From Butyrivibrio sp. INlla18 (GTDB lineage: Bacteria; Bacillota; Clostridia; Lachnospirales; Lachnospiraceae): a stretch of DNA of 64,000 bases. This document shows, piece by piece, positions 40,951 to 50,380 of this stretch. The stretch covers positions 1-64,000 of the forward strand of contig NZ_FMXK01000011.1 in the NCBI RefSeq assembly GCF_900103635.1, written 5' to 3'. How positions within the stretch are numbered: position 1 is the first letter of the stretch; each line of letters opens with the position of its first letter. The translations under genes were made by a program, and so were the position numbers. The notes beneath the pieces were generated by a model. It made no database searches and was not told where the DNA came from. It saw only the letters and a program-made list of their open reading frames with translations.

Positions 40951-41886
40951 ATGAAGAAAATGCGGGGAGAATCAAAACTGAATAAGAATGTAGCAATTAA
41001 GAGATTTGTTCTGGCCGCTATCTCTGTATTACTTATCTCTAGTTTGGCTTTTTCAGTTCCACTTACAGTACACGCTACTGAAAACGTTGTTGAGGATACA
41101 ACGCCAACTGATCCTACAACTGATAGAGATAGCCACTTAACTGGCTCTCAGGATGAAAGGACAAATATCAATGCTCCCGGTTCTTCGGAAGATCCCGATG
41201 ACCTTAAGGAGCTGAATATAGCTAATACTGTTACTGTTACATATGATAACGGTAATGGCTCAGTGAATGGTGCTCTAAGGATACTTATTACACTGACCCT
41301 TATTTCTTTGGCACCAACTCTTCTTGTGATGATGACTTCTTTTACCAGGATCATCGTCGCACTACATTTTACAAGAACTGCCATTGGAACCCAAACATCG
41401 CCACCTAACCTGGTGATGATTGGGATTGCTTTGTTTATGACACTTTTTATCATGCAACCTACTTTAACAGCTGCATATAATGATGCAGTTATTCCATTTG
41501 AGAATGGCGAGATAGACCAAAAAGAGTTCGTGGAAACAGCAATGAAGCCATTTAGGCAGTTTATGTATGGACAGACTCAGAAAAAAGATGTTGTTTTGTT
41601 TATGGAAATTGACGGAATAGAGTGGGATGGCGAGCTTGATAGCATCCCTAATGTTGTTCTGATCCCTAGCTTTATCGTGAGCGAACTTAGAACAGCTTTT
41701 ATCATTGGATTCCTTATCTATGTACCGTTTATTGTTATAGACATGGTAGTAGCGTCGGTACTTATGAGTATGGGTATGATGATGTTACCGCCAACTACAA
41801 TTTCAATGCCGTTTAAGATCTTATTATTTGTTCTGGCTGATGGTTGGAGTTTAATAATAGGCAACCTTGTTAAGTCGTTCTATTAA
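40951..41886 (+). CDS. fliP: Flagellar export gate protein FliP
   Basis: A core subunit of the FliPQR export gate. It has an N-terminal signal-like helix (about 15-38) and then the FliP membrane segments with LVMMTSFTRIIVALHFTR and the C-terminal GMMMLPPTTISMPFK. The ATG at 40951 follows the fliO stop by one base. An earlier in-frame ATG inside fliO would place 22 charged residues ahead of the signal segment and is rejected. Length 311 residues, slightly long because of the leader region. Confidence 0.92.
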   Translation: MKKMRGESKLNKNVAIKRFVLAAISVLLISSLAFSVPLTVHATENVVEDTTPTDPTTDRDSHLTGSQDERTNINAPGSSEDPDDLKELNIANTVTVTYDNGNGSVNGALRILITLTLISLAPTLLVMMTSFTRIIVALHFTRTAIGTQTSPPNLVMIGIALFMTLFIMQPTLTAAYNDAVIPFENGEIDQKEFVETAMKPFRQFMYGQTQKKDVVLFMEIDGIEWDGELDSIPNVVLIPSFIVSELRTAFIIGFLIYVPFIVIDMVVASVLMSMGMMMLPPTTISMPFKILLFVLADGWSLIIGNLVKSFY

Positions 41887-41897
41887 GGGGGCACTTT

Positions 41898-42170
41898 ATG
41901 ATCACATTATCAGACATCAACACAATAATAAATAGCGCGTTATTCCTGGTAATCAAGATGTCTCTTCCTGTACTTTTGACATCAATGATCATCGGACTTA
42001 TCATCTCTATTTTTCAGACTGTTACATCTATTCAGGAGCAGACACTTACCTTTGTTCCTAAGGTAATAGGTGTTTTCATAATGATTATGCTAATTGGTAA
42101 CTGGATGCTTACAGAATTGTCTGGTTTTATTACTCAGCTTTGGTCTGATTTTGCACAGTATGTCAGATAG
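41898..42170 (+). CDS. fliQ: Flagellar export gate protein FliQ
   Basis: A 90-residue protein with two membrane helices (about 16-38 and 52-72) and the FliQ pattern IISIFQTVTSIQEQTLTFVPK. It is part of the FliPQR gate. AAGGGGG precedes the ATG. Confidence 0.95.
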   Translation: MITLSDINTIINSALFLVIKMSLPVLLTSMIIGLIISIFQTVTSIQEQTLTFVPKVIGVFIMIMLIGNWMLTELSGFITQLWSDFAQYVR

Positions 42171-42179
42171 AGGTATCAC

Positions 42180-42965
42180 ATGATCGATTACACGTTTAGA
42201 TATGGGGATCTTGAGATATTTCTTTTGATTCTTGTAAGAATAACAAGCTTCATATATGTTTGTCCGTTCTTTGGTGGTAGACAGACCCCTAATCAGGTCA
42301 AGATTGGCTTTAGCTTACTGCTTTCAATACTTATCTACGGTGCTGTTCCTTATGAAGCGCCAAATTATAACACGATCATTGGTTATACAGTTATCGTGTT
42401 AAAAGAGGTTATGGCAGGATTCCTGATTGGTTATGCTGTACAGCTTAGTACTCTTATAGTTAACTTTGCAGGTACCATTATTGATATGCAGATAGGTCTT
42501 TCTATGGTAAGCCTATTTGATCCTAATACAAATGAGCAGACATCTATTACTGGTACATTGTATTCCCAGACGCTTACTATGATGCTTATTTTGTCAGGAA
42601 TGTACCATTTTATCCTTAAGGCCCTAGCTGATTCATTTGTACTGATTCCTATAAATACAGTTACTATCCATTCTGATAGAATGCTTGATGCTATAGTTTC
42701 ATTCCTTAGAGACTACATTGTAATAGGCTTTAGAATAGCCCTTCCGATCTTTATCATTACTTTCATTACAAACGTTGTTCTTGGCGTTCTAGCAAAGGTT
42801 TCACCACAGATGAACATGTTCTCTGTCGGTATTCAGATCAAGATCATTATTGGTCTAATGGTTATGTTTATTACAGTTTCTATGCTGGGAAGTGCATCGA
42901 ACTTTGTTTATATCAATATCAAGGAGTTAATGCATGATTTTGTCTACAGCATGCAAGCTGGCTAA
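42180..42965 (+). CDS. fliR: Flagellar export gate protein FliR
   Basis: The third gate subunit, 261 residues with about six membrane segments. It has the early motif FLLILVRITSFIYVCPFF and the central VQLSTLIVNFAGTIIDMQIG, followed by SLFDPNTNEQ. The last 32 bases overlap flhB, consistent with tight coupling; FliR and FlhB are even fused in some Clostridia. Confidence 0.95.
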   Translation: MIDYTFRYGDLEIFLLILVRITSFIYVCPFFGGRQTPNQVKIGFSLLLSILIYGAVPYEAPNYNTIIGYTVIVLKEVMAGFLIGYAVQLSTLIVNFAGTIIDMQIGLSMVSLFDPNTNEQTSITGTLYSQTLTMMLILSGMYHFILKALADSFVLIPINTVTIHSDRMLDAIVSFLRDYIVIGFRIALPIFIITFITNVVLGVLAKVSPQMNMFSVGIQIKIIIGLMVMFITVSMLGSASNFVYINIKELMHDFVYSMQAG

Positions 42966-44094
42966 GCATGATGATAGTCAGCTACTAATTTCATATGATC
43001 TTCAGTTTTTTGCTGAAGATGCTAATGGTGCTGAGAAGACAGAAGAGCCAACAGCTAAAAAGCTTGATGATGCCAGAAAAGAAGGACAGGTGGCTAAGAG
43101 CCAGGAAATAGCGACGGCTTTTAGTTTGCTTGCACTTTTTCTCATATTAAGATTTTTTTATTCCTTTATGGGAAGTGTATTTAAGAGCACATTTGAAAAG
43201 GTATATAACTCAATCCCAAATGTGGCAAGAACCTATGATGGATATCTGCCCATAGCGTATCTTAGGAGCATTGTAAATAATTCAATGCTTACGCTGTTAC
43301 TTCTTTGTGCTCCGTTTTTTATCATTGGTTTTGCCGTAGTTTTTATCTGCGATTTTGTTCAGGTTGGATATAAGCCCACAACTAAGCCTTTGCAGCCAAA
43401 GCTTTCTAAGCTTAATCCTGTTTCTGGTATGAAAAAGATCTTTTCAACCAGAAAGGTCTTTGAACTTTTAAAATCTATACTTAAGCTTGCTATTATGGCC
43501 ATTGTTATCTATATGTTTTTTATTGGCAGAAAAGAGTCTTTGTTTCTGCTATATGACATGCCACTTAATCAGGCAATCGGCTTGATGGGCAATCTTGTCA
43601 TAAGTCTTGGCATCAGGATAGCCATTGCTTATATGTTTATAGCTTTTGCAGATCTCATCTATCAGAGACGTAAATTCAGAAAAGATATGATGATGACCAA
43701 GCAGGAACTTAAGGATGAGTACAAGAATTCCGAAGGTAACCCTGAAGTTAAGGGCGCTCAGAAAAAGAGAATGATGCAGGCTTCACAGCGCAGGATGATG
43801 CAGCAGCTTCCACAGGCGGATGTTGTTATCACAAACCCTACTCACTATGCTGTAGCCATCAAATATGATGCTGAGTCAGCAGAAGCGCCTATGGTCATTG
43901 CTAAGGGTGCAGATTTCCTTGCTCAAAAGATCAAAGAGATAGCAAAGGAAAATAAAGTTGAAATAGTAGAAAATAAGCCTCTTGCCAGGATGCTTTATGC
44001 TAACGTTGAAGTGGGAGAACTGGTTCCGCCAGAACTTTATAAGGCGGTTGCTGAAGTCCTTGCTTATGTATATCACCTGCAGGGAAAGATATGA
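42934..44094 (+). CDS. flhB: Flagellar export switch protein FlhB
   Basis: Controls substrate specificity of export. Four membrane helices are followed by a cytoplasmic domain with the self-cleavage motif NPTH at residues 301-304, in VITNPTHYAVAIKY. The conserved EKTEEPTAKKLDDARKEGQV lies near the N-terminus. The start at ATG 42934 lies inside fliR and is supported by AAGGAG 7 nt upstream. No later in-frame ATG precedes the conserved LQFFAED, so the overlap is real. Length 386 residues. Confidence 0.95.
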   Translation: MILSTACKLAKHDDSQLLISYDLQFFAEDANGAEKTEEPTAKKLDDARKEGQVAKSQEIATAFSLLALFLILRFFYSFMGSVFKSTFEKVYNSIPNVARTYDGYLPIAYLRSIVNNSMLTLLLLCAPFFIIGFAVVFICDFVQVGYKPTTKPLQPKLSKLNPVSGMKKIFSTRKVFELLKSILKLAIMAIVIYMFFIGRKESLFLLYDMPLNQAIGLMGNLVISLGIRIAIAYMFIAFADLIYQRRKFRKDMMMTKQELKDEYKNSEGNPEVKGAQKKRMMQASQRRMMQQLPQADVVITNPTHYAVAIKYDAESAEAPMVIAKGADFLAQKIKEIAKENKVEIVENKPLARMLYANVEVGELVPPELYKAVAEVLAYVYHLQGKI

Positions 44095-44134
44095 TGTATT
44101 GTATTTACTATAACGAGAGAAAGGAGAGGAAAAT

Positions 44135-46192
44135 ATGGATGTAAAAAAACTACGAGACCGTGTATTTGACTACGGACTTGCTCTTTATATTGTTGCAGCT
44201 ATCGTAATGCTTATTATTCCTCTGCCGGACTTTCTTTTGGATATTCTTTTGGCCTTTGATATGTCACTTTCTTTCGTGATCATGTTCACAGCCATGTTTG
44301 CTCAGGATGTTCTAGATATGTCGTTCTTCCCAACGATCCTTTTGTTTACGACTATCTTTAGAATTTCACTAAACGTATCATCTACAAGACTTATTCTGAC
44401 ACAGGGAAGCGCAGGACAGGTTATTACAGTATTTGGTTCCTTCGTTGGTGGTGGCGACCTTATTGTAGGTGCAATTGTTTACGTTATCCTTATTATCGTT
44501 CAGCTCATGGTCATCAACAAAGGTTCTGAGCGTGTAGCTGAAGTATCTGCAAGATTTACTCTTGATGCTATGCCAGGTAAACAGATGGCTATAGATGCGG
44601 ATCTTAACACTGGTGCTATTACTGATCAGGAAGCCAAAGAAAGAAGACAAAAGATTCAGGATGAAGCTAGCTTCTTTGGAGCTATGGATGGTGCTACCAA
44701 GTATGTAAAAGGAGATGCAACTGCAGGTCTTATCATTACTGCGGTCAATCTTCTTGGCGGTATTGCGATGGGTATGCTCAGAAAGGGCATGGATGCAAAT
44801 ACTGCCATCAATACATATTCAATACTTACTATGGGTGATGGTCTTGTAAGTTCAATTCCTTCACTTATGATCTCAATGTCAACTGGTATTCTTGTTACAA
44901 AGGGATCAAAAGAGGCAGACTTTGGTCATGTTCTTATTGGACAGCTCTTTGGTATGCCAAAGACCTTGTACCTGGTTGGAGGAGTTGTGGCTGGACTTGG
45001 TATTTTGTCACCTCTTCCTACAGTTTTGTATGTTTCATTTGGTGCAGGATTCATTCTTCTTGGAAGGATCGCAAGCCAGACTATTGAAGAGGTTAATGTT
45101 GAGAGCGAGGTTGCTTCTCCAGAGGAACAGCAGGCTGAAGAGATAAGGCAGCCTGAGAATGTCACGAGTCTTTTGTCTGTTGATCCTATCGAGCTTGAGT
45201 TTGGCTATGGAATCATTCCTCTTGCTGACGTAAATCAAGGCGGAGACCTCCTTGACCGAGTTGTTATGATCAGAAGACAGGTGGCTCTTGAACTTGGTAC
45301 TGTTGTGCCTATCATTCGTCTTCGTGATAATATTCAGTTGAATCCTAATCAATATATCATTAAAATTAAAGGTATACAGGTAAGTGATGGTGAGATCTTA
45401 TTTGACCATTATATGGCTATGAATCCTGGTCATGTAGAGGAAGAGATCACAGGTATTCCTACATTTGAGCCTTCATTCCACCTGCCTGCTATATGGATCA
45501 CGGAAGGTCAGAGAGAAAGAGCCGAAAGCTTTGGCTATACAGTTGTTGATCCGCCTTCAATTATTGCTACGCATCTTACTGAGATCATCAGAGAACATAT
45601 TGCTGAGCTTATGACCAGACAGGATGTTCAGAATCTTGTTGATAATCTTAAGGAGAATAATCCTGCACTTGTTGATGAGCTTGTGCCTAAGCTTATGAGT
45701 CTTGGTGAGATTGAAAAAGTACTTCAGAATCTCTTAAAGGAAGGCATATCTATTAGAGATCTTGTTACTATTTTTGAGACTCTTGCTGATTTTGCTCCTT
45801 CAACCCATGACCCTGATATTCTTACTGAGTACGTAAGACAGAGTCTAAAGAGAGCAATATCAAGCAAGTACTTTATGCCTGGTGAGACTACAAGCGTAGT
45901 TACTCTTGATCCTAAGATCGAGCAGGAGATCATGAACAGCGTCAAGCAGACTGAGACTGGCGCTTACTTAACACTTGATCCAGCCAGAACAAAGGCAATA
46001 TTAAATGCAGTTGGAGAGCAAGCTAGAAAGCTCGAAGAAGCTGGAAGGCAGGCTATCATCATGGCTTCTCCGATTGTGAGAATGTACTTTAAGAAAATGA
46101 CTGAAGATTACTACAAAGACCTAGTAGTAATTTCATATAATGAGGTGGAGGCTAACGTCGAATTACAATCTGTGGGGATGGTAACTGCATAA
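44135..46192 (+). CDS. flhA: Flagellar export protein FlhA
   Basis: The largest export-gate component, 685 residues. The N-terminal half has about eight membrane helices. The cytoplasmic FHIPEP loop is present (RFTLDAMPGKQMAIDADLN), followed by the large cytoplasmic domain from about 340 that docks export substrates and chaperones. GAAAGGAGAGGA precedes the ATG. It ends one base before flhF. Confidence 0.96.
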   Translation: MDVKKLRDRVFDYGLALYIVAAIVMLIIPLPDFLLDILLAFDMSLSFVIMFTAMFAQDVLDMSFFPTILLFTTIFRISLNVSSTRLILTQGSAGQVITVFGSFVGGGDLIVGAIVYVILIIVQLMVINKGSERVAEVSARFTLDAMPGKQMAIDADLNTGAITDQEAKERRQKIQDEASFFGAMDGATKYVKGDATAGLIITAVNLLGGIAMGMLRKGMDANTAINTYSILTMGDGLVSSIPSLMISMSTGILVTKGSKEADFGHVLIGQLFGMPKTLYLVGGVVAGLGILSPLPTVLYVSFGAGFILLGRIASQTIEEVNVESEVASPEEQQAEEIRQPENVTSLLSVDPIELEFGYGIIPLADVNQGGDLLDRVVMIRRQVALELGTVVPIIRLRDNIQLNPNQYIIKIKGIQVSDGEILFDHYMAMNPGHVEEEITGIPTFEPSFHLPAIWITEGQRERAESFGYTVVDPPSIIATHLTEIIREHIAELMTRQDVQNLVDNLKENNPALVDELVPKLMSLGEIEKVLQNLLKEGISIRDLVTIFETLADFAPSTHDPDILTEYVRQSLKRAISSKYFMPGETTSVVTLDPKIEQEIMNSVKQTETGAYLTLDPARTKAILNAVGEQARKLEEAGRQAIIMASPIVRMYFKKMTEDYYKDLVVISYNEVEANVELQSVGMVTA

Positions 46193-46193
46193 T

Positions 46194-47453
46194 ATGATTA
46201 TCAAAAAGTATGTTGGAAAAACTGAAAGTGAAGCTACTGAAGAGGCAAGAAGAGAACTTGGCCAAAACATCGTTGTAATGAATGTTAGGCCAACCAAGAA
46301 ATCTGGATTTTTCTCTTTTTTTCAGTCTCAAAAAATTGAGGTAACTGTTGCTCTTGAAGAGGAGTCAGAAAGACCTGTAAAGTCCTATTCTCAGCCAAAG
46401 GAAAACAGGCCTCAGATAGTAACCCCTTCGAAGGATAGCTCTCAGAGAGATACTATCGTTTCTGCTACTTTGAATGCAACAAAAGTTAAAGAGAGCAAGG
46501 ACTATAGAGATGATAACAGCGCAATAGAAGAAAAGCTCGATAATCTTAGTAATCTTCTTGAAAAGAACTTTATCAAGAACGAAAAGGATAGCTCTTCTGA
46601 TAGCGCACCTTCTGATAGTGGTGTTAAAGCTCCTGAAAAGGATGAAGTTTCAGAAGAGACAATGTCTTTTATCAAGCTTTTATACAATACTCTTATTGAA
46701 AATGAGGTTGATGAGATATACGTTAATCAGCTTACTGACGAGGTTGAAAAGATCAGTAAACCAGGACTTCCTTTTGATTTTGCTCTTGCAAACGTTTATC
46801 AGAAGATGGTTCTTAAGTTTGGTAAGTCTGAACCTATAGTTATGGATAAACCAGGTCCTAGAGCAGAGATATTTATTGGACCTACTGGTGTTGGTAAGAC
46901 AACAACTATTGCTAAGCTTGCTTCAGAGCTTTCTGTGACCCAGAAAAAGAAAGTAGCTCTTTTGACGGTTGATACCTATAGAATTGCGGCTGCAGAGCAG
47001 CTTCGTACATATGCATCTATATTGGAGATTCCATTTAGAGTTATCTATTCTGTTGAAGAGATGAAGCAGGCTGCAGAAGATTTCAAGGACTATGATTTCA
47101 TCATGGTAGATACTGCTGGACATTCACTTCACAATGAAGAGCTCAAGCAAGGCGTAGAAAGCTTTATCAGAACATTGGAAGATATCATGGAATGTGAGAA
47201 TTTCCTTGTTCTTTCTGCAACTACCAAGTATAGGGATCTTATTGAGATCGCAGATGCATATTCTGAGATGGTTGCTTATAAGCTTATCTTTACCAAGATG
47301 GATGAGACTGGGGCAAAGGGAAATCTTTACAACGTTAGAATGCATACAGGTGCTCCTGTTGCATATATCACTAACGGACAGAACGTTCCTGATGACATTG
47401 CTGTATTTGATGCGCAGCGCATCGTCAAGAATCTTTTGGGTGGAAAAAGTTAA
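46194..47453 (+). CDS. flhF: Flagellar biosynthesis GTPase FlhF
   Basis: An SRP-family GTPase that sets flagellar position and number. The N-terminal B domain (YVGKTESEATEEARRELGQN) is followed by a charged linker, a helical N domain, and the G domain with GPTGVGKT at residues 229-236, DTYRIAAAEQLRTYA and VDTAGHS. Length 419 residues. It is paired with flhG, its regulator. Confidence 0.94.
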   Translation: MIIKKYVGKTESEATEEARRELGQNIVVMNVRPTKKSGFFSFFQSQKIEVTVALEEESERPVKSYSQPKENRPQIVTPSKDSSQRDTIVSATLNATKVKESKDYRDDNSAIEEKLDNLSNLLEKNFIKNEKDSSSDSAPSDSGVKAPEKDEVSEETMSFIKLLYNTLIENEVDEIYVNQLTDEVEKISKPGLPFDFALANVYQKMVLKFGKSEPIVMDKPGPRAEIFIGPTGVGKTTTIAKLASELSVTQKKKVALLTVDTYRIAAAEQLRTYASILEIPFRVIYSVEEMKQAAEDFKDYDFIMVDTAGHSLHNEELKQGVESFIRTLEDIMECENFLVLSATTKYRDLIEIADAYSEMVAYKLIFTKMDETGAKGNLYNVRMHTGAPVAYITNGQNVPDDIAVFDAQRIVKNLLGGKS

Positions 47454-47477
47454 TTACTAAAATTATTGGGGAAATTT

Positions 47478-48410
47478 ATGGATCAGGCACAACAACTTAG
47501 AAATATAATCAAGAACTCAAATAAGCCTCAAAGGCCACTTGCCAGGATCATTACGGTTACAAGCGGTAAGGGAGGCGTTGGTAAGTCAAATGTAGCCATA
47601 AATCTAGCTATTCAGTTTCGCAAGATGGGTAAAAGAGTGATCATCCTTGATGCGGACTTTGGACTTGCTAACATTGAGATCATGTTTGGAACAGTACCAA
47701 AACATAATCTCTGTGACCTAATTTATCAGGGCAAAAATATTAAAGATATCATTACCTGGGGACCTGAAGGGGTTGGATTTATTTCCGGAGGCTCAGGTAT
47801 TTCGGGCATGTACAACCTTTCGAGAGATTATTTAGTATATATTATTGTAAATCTTGCCGAATTGGACGCAATTGCTGATATAATAATAATAGATACCGGT
47901 GCAGGTATATCAAGTGCGGTTATGGAATTCCTTGTAGCAAGTGGTGAGATAATGCTTGTTACTACTCCTGAACCTACGTCTATTACGGATTCGTATTCTC
48001 TTTTAAAAGCACTTAATCAGTCACCTAGGTTCTCAAGAGAGAATACTAAGGTTAAGGTAGTGTCAAACAGAGTTTCTAGTGATGAAGAGGGACAACAGCT
48101 CTTTAACAAGCTTAACGCGGTTGTTGCTAGATATCTGAAACTTCCACTTACATATATGGGAGCAATTCCGCAGGATCAGATGCTTGCTAGAAGCGTTATG
48201 CAGCAGTCACCTGTTTCTATACAGTATCCTAACGCTAAGGCAACTAAGGCATTTGAAACGATAGCAGCCCATTTAATGAATCCGGGCTATACAGAGGAGG
48301 TAAAACAGCGCGGTATGGCAGCTTTCTTTTCCCATATCATTACTGGAAGGAAGCTTAGTAGTACCGGCAATGTTCCAAATATAATCGGCAATGCGCCAAA
48401 TACACAATAG
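47478..48410 (+). CDS. flhG: Flagellar number regulator FlhG (MinD-like ATPase)
   Basis: A MinD/ParA-type ATPase that stimulates FlhF and limits flagellar number. The deviant Walker A GKGGVGKSNVAINLA is near the N-terminus, after an FlhF-activating stretch with QAQQLRNII. ATG 47478 is preferred over an in-frame TTG four codons earlier, because GGGGAAA overlaps that TTG and fits the ATG. A C-terminal amphipathic helix (AAFFSHIITGR) is plausible. Length 310 residues. Confidence 0.93.
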   Translation: MDQAQQLRNIIKNSNKPQRPLARIITVTSGKGGVGKSNVAINLAIQFRKMGKRVIILDADFGLANIEIMFGTVPKHNLCDLIYQGKNIKDIITWGPEGVGFISGGSGISGMYNLSRDYLVYIIVNLAELDAIADIIIIDTGAGISSAVMEFLVASGEIMLVTTPEPTSITDSYSLLKALNQSPRFSRENTKVKVVSNRVSSDEEGQQLFNKLNAVVARYLKLPLTYMGAIPQDQMLARSVMQQSPVSIQYPNAKATKAFETIAAHLMNPGYTEEVKQRGMAAFFSHIITGRKLSSTGNVPNIIGNAPNTQ

Positions 48411-48445
48411 TACTTCATTAAGTACATGAACGGAGACAAAAATAG

Positions 48446-49168
48446 ATGCTTTCTGATTACATTTCACCAGGAAATCGAGTAGAGCTAAAAGCTACTGGAA
48501 AAATCTGGATGGATGAGGATGCTAGAACGAAGCATATTTACATGAGTAAGATCATGGATGTGACTTCTGATGACAGAATCGAGATCCTGATGCCCTTTGA
48601 GAAAGGTAAGGTGGTACTTTTACCAGTTGATGGGGAGTATAGCCTGTGCTTTTATAGCACACGAGGGTTATTTCAGTGCTATGCTAGAATAGTAGACAGA
48701 TACCGAAGTGATAATATGTACATTTTGGTTCTGGACCTTATAAGCGAATTACAAAAACTCCAACGCAGGGAATATTACAGATTTAGTTGTGCACTAGAAC
48801 TTAAATCAAGGCTATGTTCCAAAGAAGAACTTGAAGCATTTGAAAGAAACAGGAAATACCTAGTAGATGCTGATCTTGGTCTTCAAAGAAGCGTTGTTGT
48901 TGATATAAGTGGTGGCGGGCTTAGGTTTGTAGCGAATTTTAAATACGAAGAAGGTAGTACCATCTATTGCTCCTACAATTTACCGAGCAGTGCCAATGAC
49001 AAAGAGTATGAAATGATATGTACAGTGCTAAAAGTGAGTGAGCTTGAGAGTAGACCAGGACTGTACGAGCACAGAATCCAGTACGTTTACATTGACGAGA
49101 CTTCCAGAGAGGATATCATCCACTTTATCTTCGAGGAAGAGCGCAAAATAAGAAAGAAGCAAACTTGA
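48446..49168 (+). CDS. ycgR: PilZ-domain flagellar brake protein (YcgR/MotI type)
   Basis: A c-di-GMP receptor that slows or uncouples the motor. The N-terminal YcgR-N domain (about 1-100) is followed by PilZ with RREYYR (the RxxxR motif, Arg108 and Arg112) and DISGGG (153-158), both needed to bind c-di-GMP and both intact. Length 240 residues. Its place between flhG and cheB ties c-di-GMP signalling to the motility operon. Confidence 0.9.
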   Translation: MLSDYISPGNRVELKATGKIWMDEDARTKHIYMSKIMDVTSDDRIEILMPFEKGKVVLLPVDGEYSLCFYSTRGLFQCYARIVDRYRSDNMYILVLDLISELQKLQRREYYRFSCALELKSRLCSKEELEAFERNRKYLVDADLGLQRSVVVDISGGGLRFVANFKYEEGSTIYCSYNLPSSANDKEYEMICTVLKVSELESRPGLYEHRIQYVYIDETSREDIIHFIFEEERKIRKKQT

Positions 49169-49170
49169 TT

Positions 49171-50241
49171 ATGAAAAAAATTTTGATAATTGATGACTCT
49201 GCACTTATGAGAACCGTACTCAGTGATATTATTAATTCAGATTCAAGATTCCACGTGGTTGAAACCGCAAAAGACGGAGTCGAAGGTCTCGAACTGCTTA
49301 AAAAGAACACATATGATGCCGTCGTTCTTGATATTAATATGCCAAGGATGGATGGCATTACGTTACTTAAAGAGCTTCAAAAAAATAATATAAGAGCAAA
49401 GATTATGATGGCAAGTACAGACACGAAGGAAGGCGCAAAGGTCACCATGGATGCTCTTGATCTTGGGGCTCTGGATTTTGTTCATAAGCCAGATCGAGCT
49501 TCTGAATGCAGAGGTGAGGATTTCACAGCTCATTTCATTGATACCCTTGCTGCTGTAGCAGATAGTAAAGCTCCAGTTCATGCAAAATCTTTTTCTATTG
49601 AAGATGTGAAGGAGTCGAAAAAAGTTGTTGAACTCGTTAGCAAATCGGCCAGTAAGATCACTGGTAATCGAATTGTTGCGATAGCTAGTTCGACAGGGGG
49701 TCCGAGAGCACTACAATCAGTTATTCCAAAATTACCTAAAAATTTAAAAACGCCAGTTGTTCTGGTTCAGCATATGCCGGAAGGCTTTACAGCTTCTCTT
49801 GCTGAGAGACTTGATTCACTTAGTGAGGTCAGTGTAAAAGAGGCTGCAGAAGGAGATATACTTCAGCCGGGTACTGTTTATATTTCCAAAGGTGGCAAGC
49901 ATATGCATATCATAAAGAGCGGTGGTAAGAGCGCTATCCATTACGTGGATGGTCCCACAAGAGAAGGTGTAAGGCCTTGCGCGAACTTTATGTATGAATC
50001 ACTTATGGACTCGGATTACGACGAAATTTGTTGTGTGGTTCTAACAGGAATGGGAGCTGACGGAACAGAAGGAATAAAGAATCTTAAATCTAAGAAAAAA
50101 GTTCATGTAATCGGTCAGGACGAAAGCACTTGTACCGTTTACGGAATGCCGAAGGCGGTAGCAGTAGCTGGTCTCGTTGATCAGGTTGTAAAGCTAGACA
50201 ATGTAGCCCAGGAAATAATAATGAATGTCGGCGTGAATTGA
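49171..50241 (+). CDS. cheB: Chemotaxis methylesterase CheB
   Basis: A response regulator that demethylates and deamidates chemoreceptors. The receiver domain has DD at 9-10 and phospho-acceptor Asp54 (VVLDINMPRMDG). The C-terminal esterase shows SSTGGPRALQSV (Ser), VQHMPEGF (His) and TGMGADGTEG (Asp). ATG 49171 follows AAAGAAG and is preferred over an overlapping TTG. Length 356 residues. No CheR is in the window. Confidence 0.95.
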   Translation: MKKILIIDDSALMRTVLSDIINSDSRFHVVETAKDGVEGLELLKKNTYDAVVLDINMPRMDGITLLKELQKNNIRAKIMMASTDTKEGAKVTMDALDLGALDFVHKPDRASECRGEDFTAHFIDTLAAVADSKAPVHAKSFSIEDVKESKKVVELVSKSASKITGNRIVAIASSTGGPRALQSVIPKLPKNLKTPVVLVQHMPEGFTASLAERLDSLSEVSVKEAAEGDILQPGTVYISKGGKHMHIIKSGGKSAIHYVDGPTREGVRPCANFMYESLMDSDYDEICCVVLTGMGADGTEGIKNLKSKKKVHVIGQDESTCTVYGMPKAVAVAGLVDQVVKLDNVAQEIIMNVGVN

Positions 50242-50280
50242 GGTTTTATCTTTTTTAATAGTTCTTTTATCCAATTTTTC

Positions 50281-50306
50281 TAATTCCTCCATTCAAATGC
50301 CGATAT
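50281..50306 (+). promoter_or_regulatory. Candidate sigma-28 promoter before cheA
   Basis: GCCGATAT is an exact match to the Firmicutes sigma-D -10 element. TAAT stands 14 nt upstream, three of four bases of the -35 TAAA. It lies in the 139-bp gap between cheB and cheA, the kind of place where an internal promoter is expected. Confidence 0.55.
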
Positions 50307-50312
50307 TTTGAA

Positions 50313-50344
50313 CAAAAGTATGCGATAATAAGATTATACTTTTG
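50313..50344 (+). other. Inverted repeat in the cheA leader
   Basis: CAAAAGTAT and ATACTTTTG form a 9-bp stem with a 14-nt loop at the predicted transcript start, about 36 nt before cheA. It could be an operator or a 5' stabilising hairpin. Confidence 0.4.
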
Positions 50345-50380
50345 AAAATCTATCACATTTCAAATGGAGGTAAATTGGTT

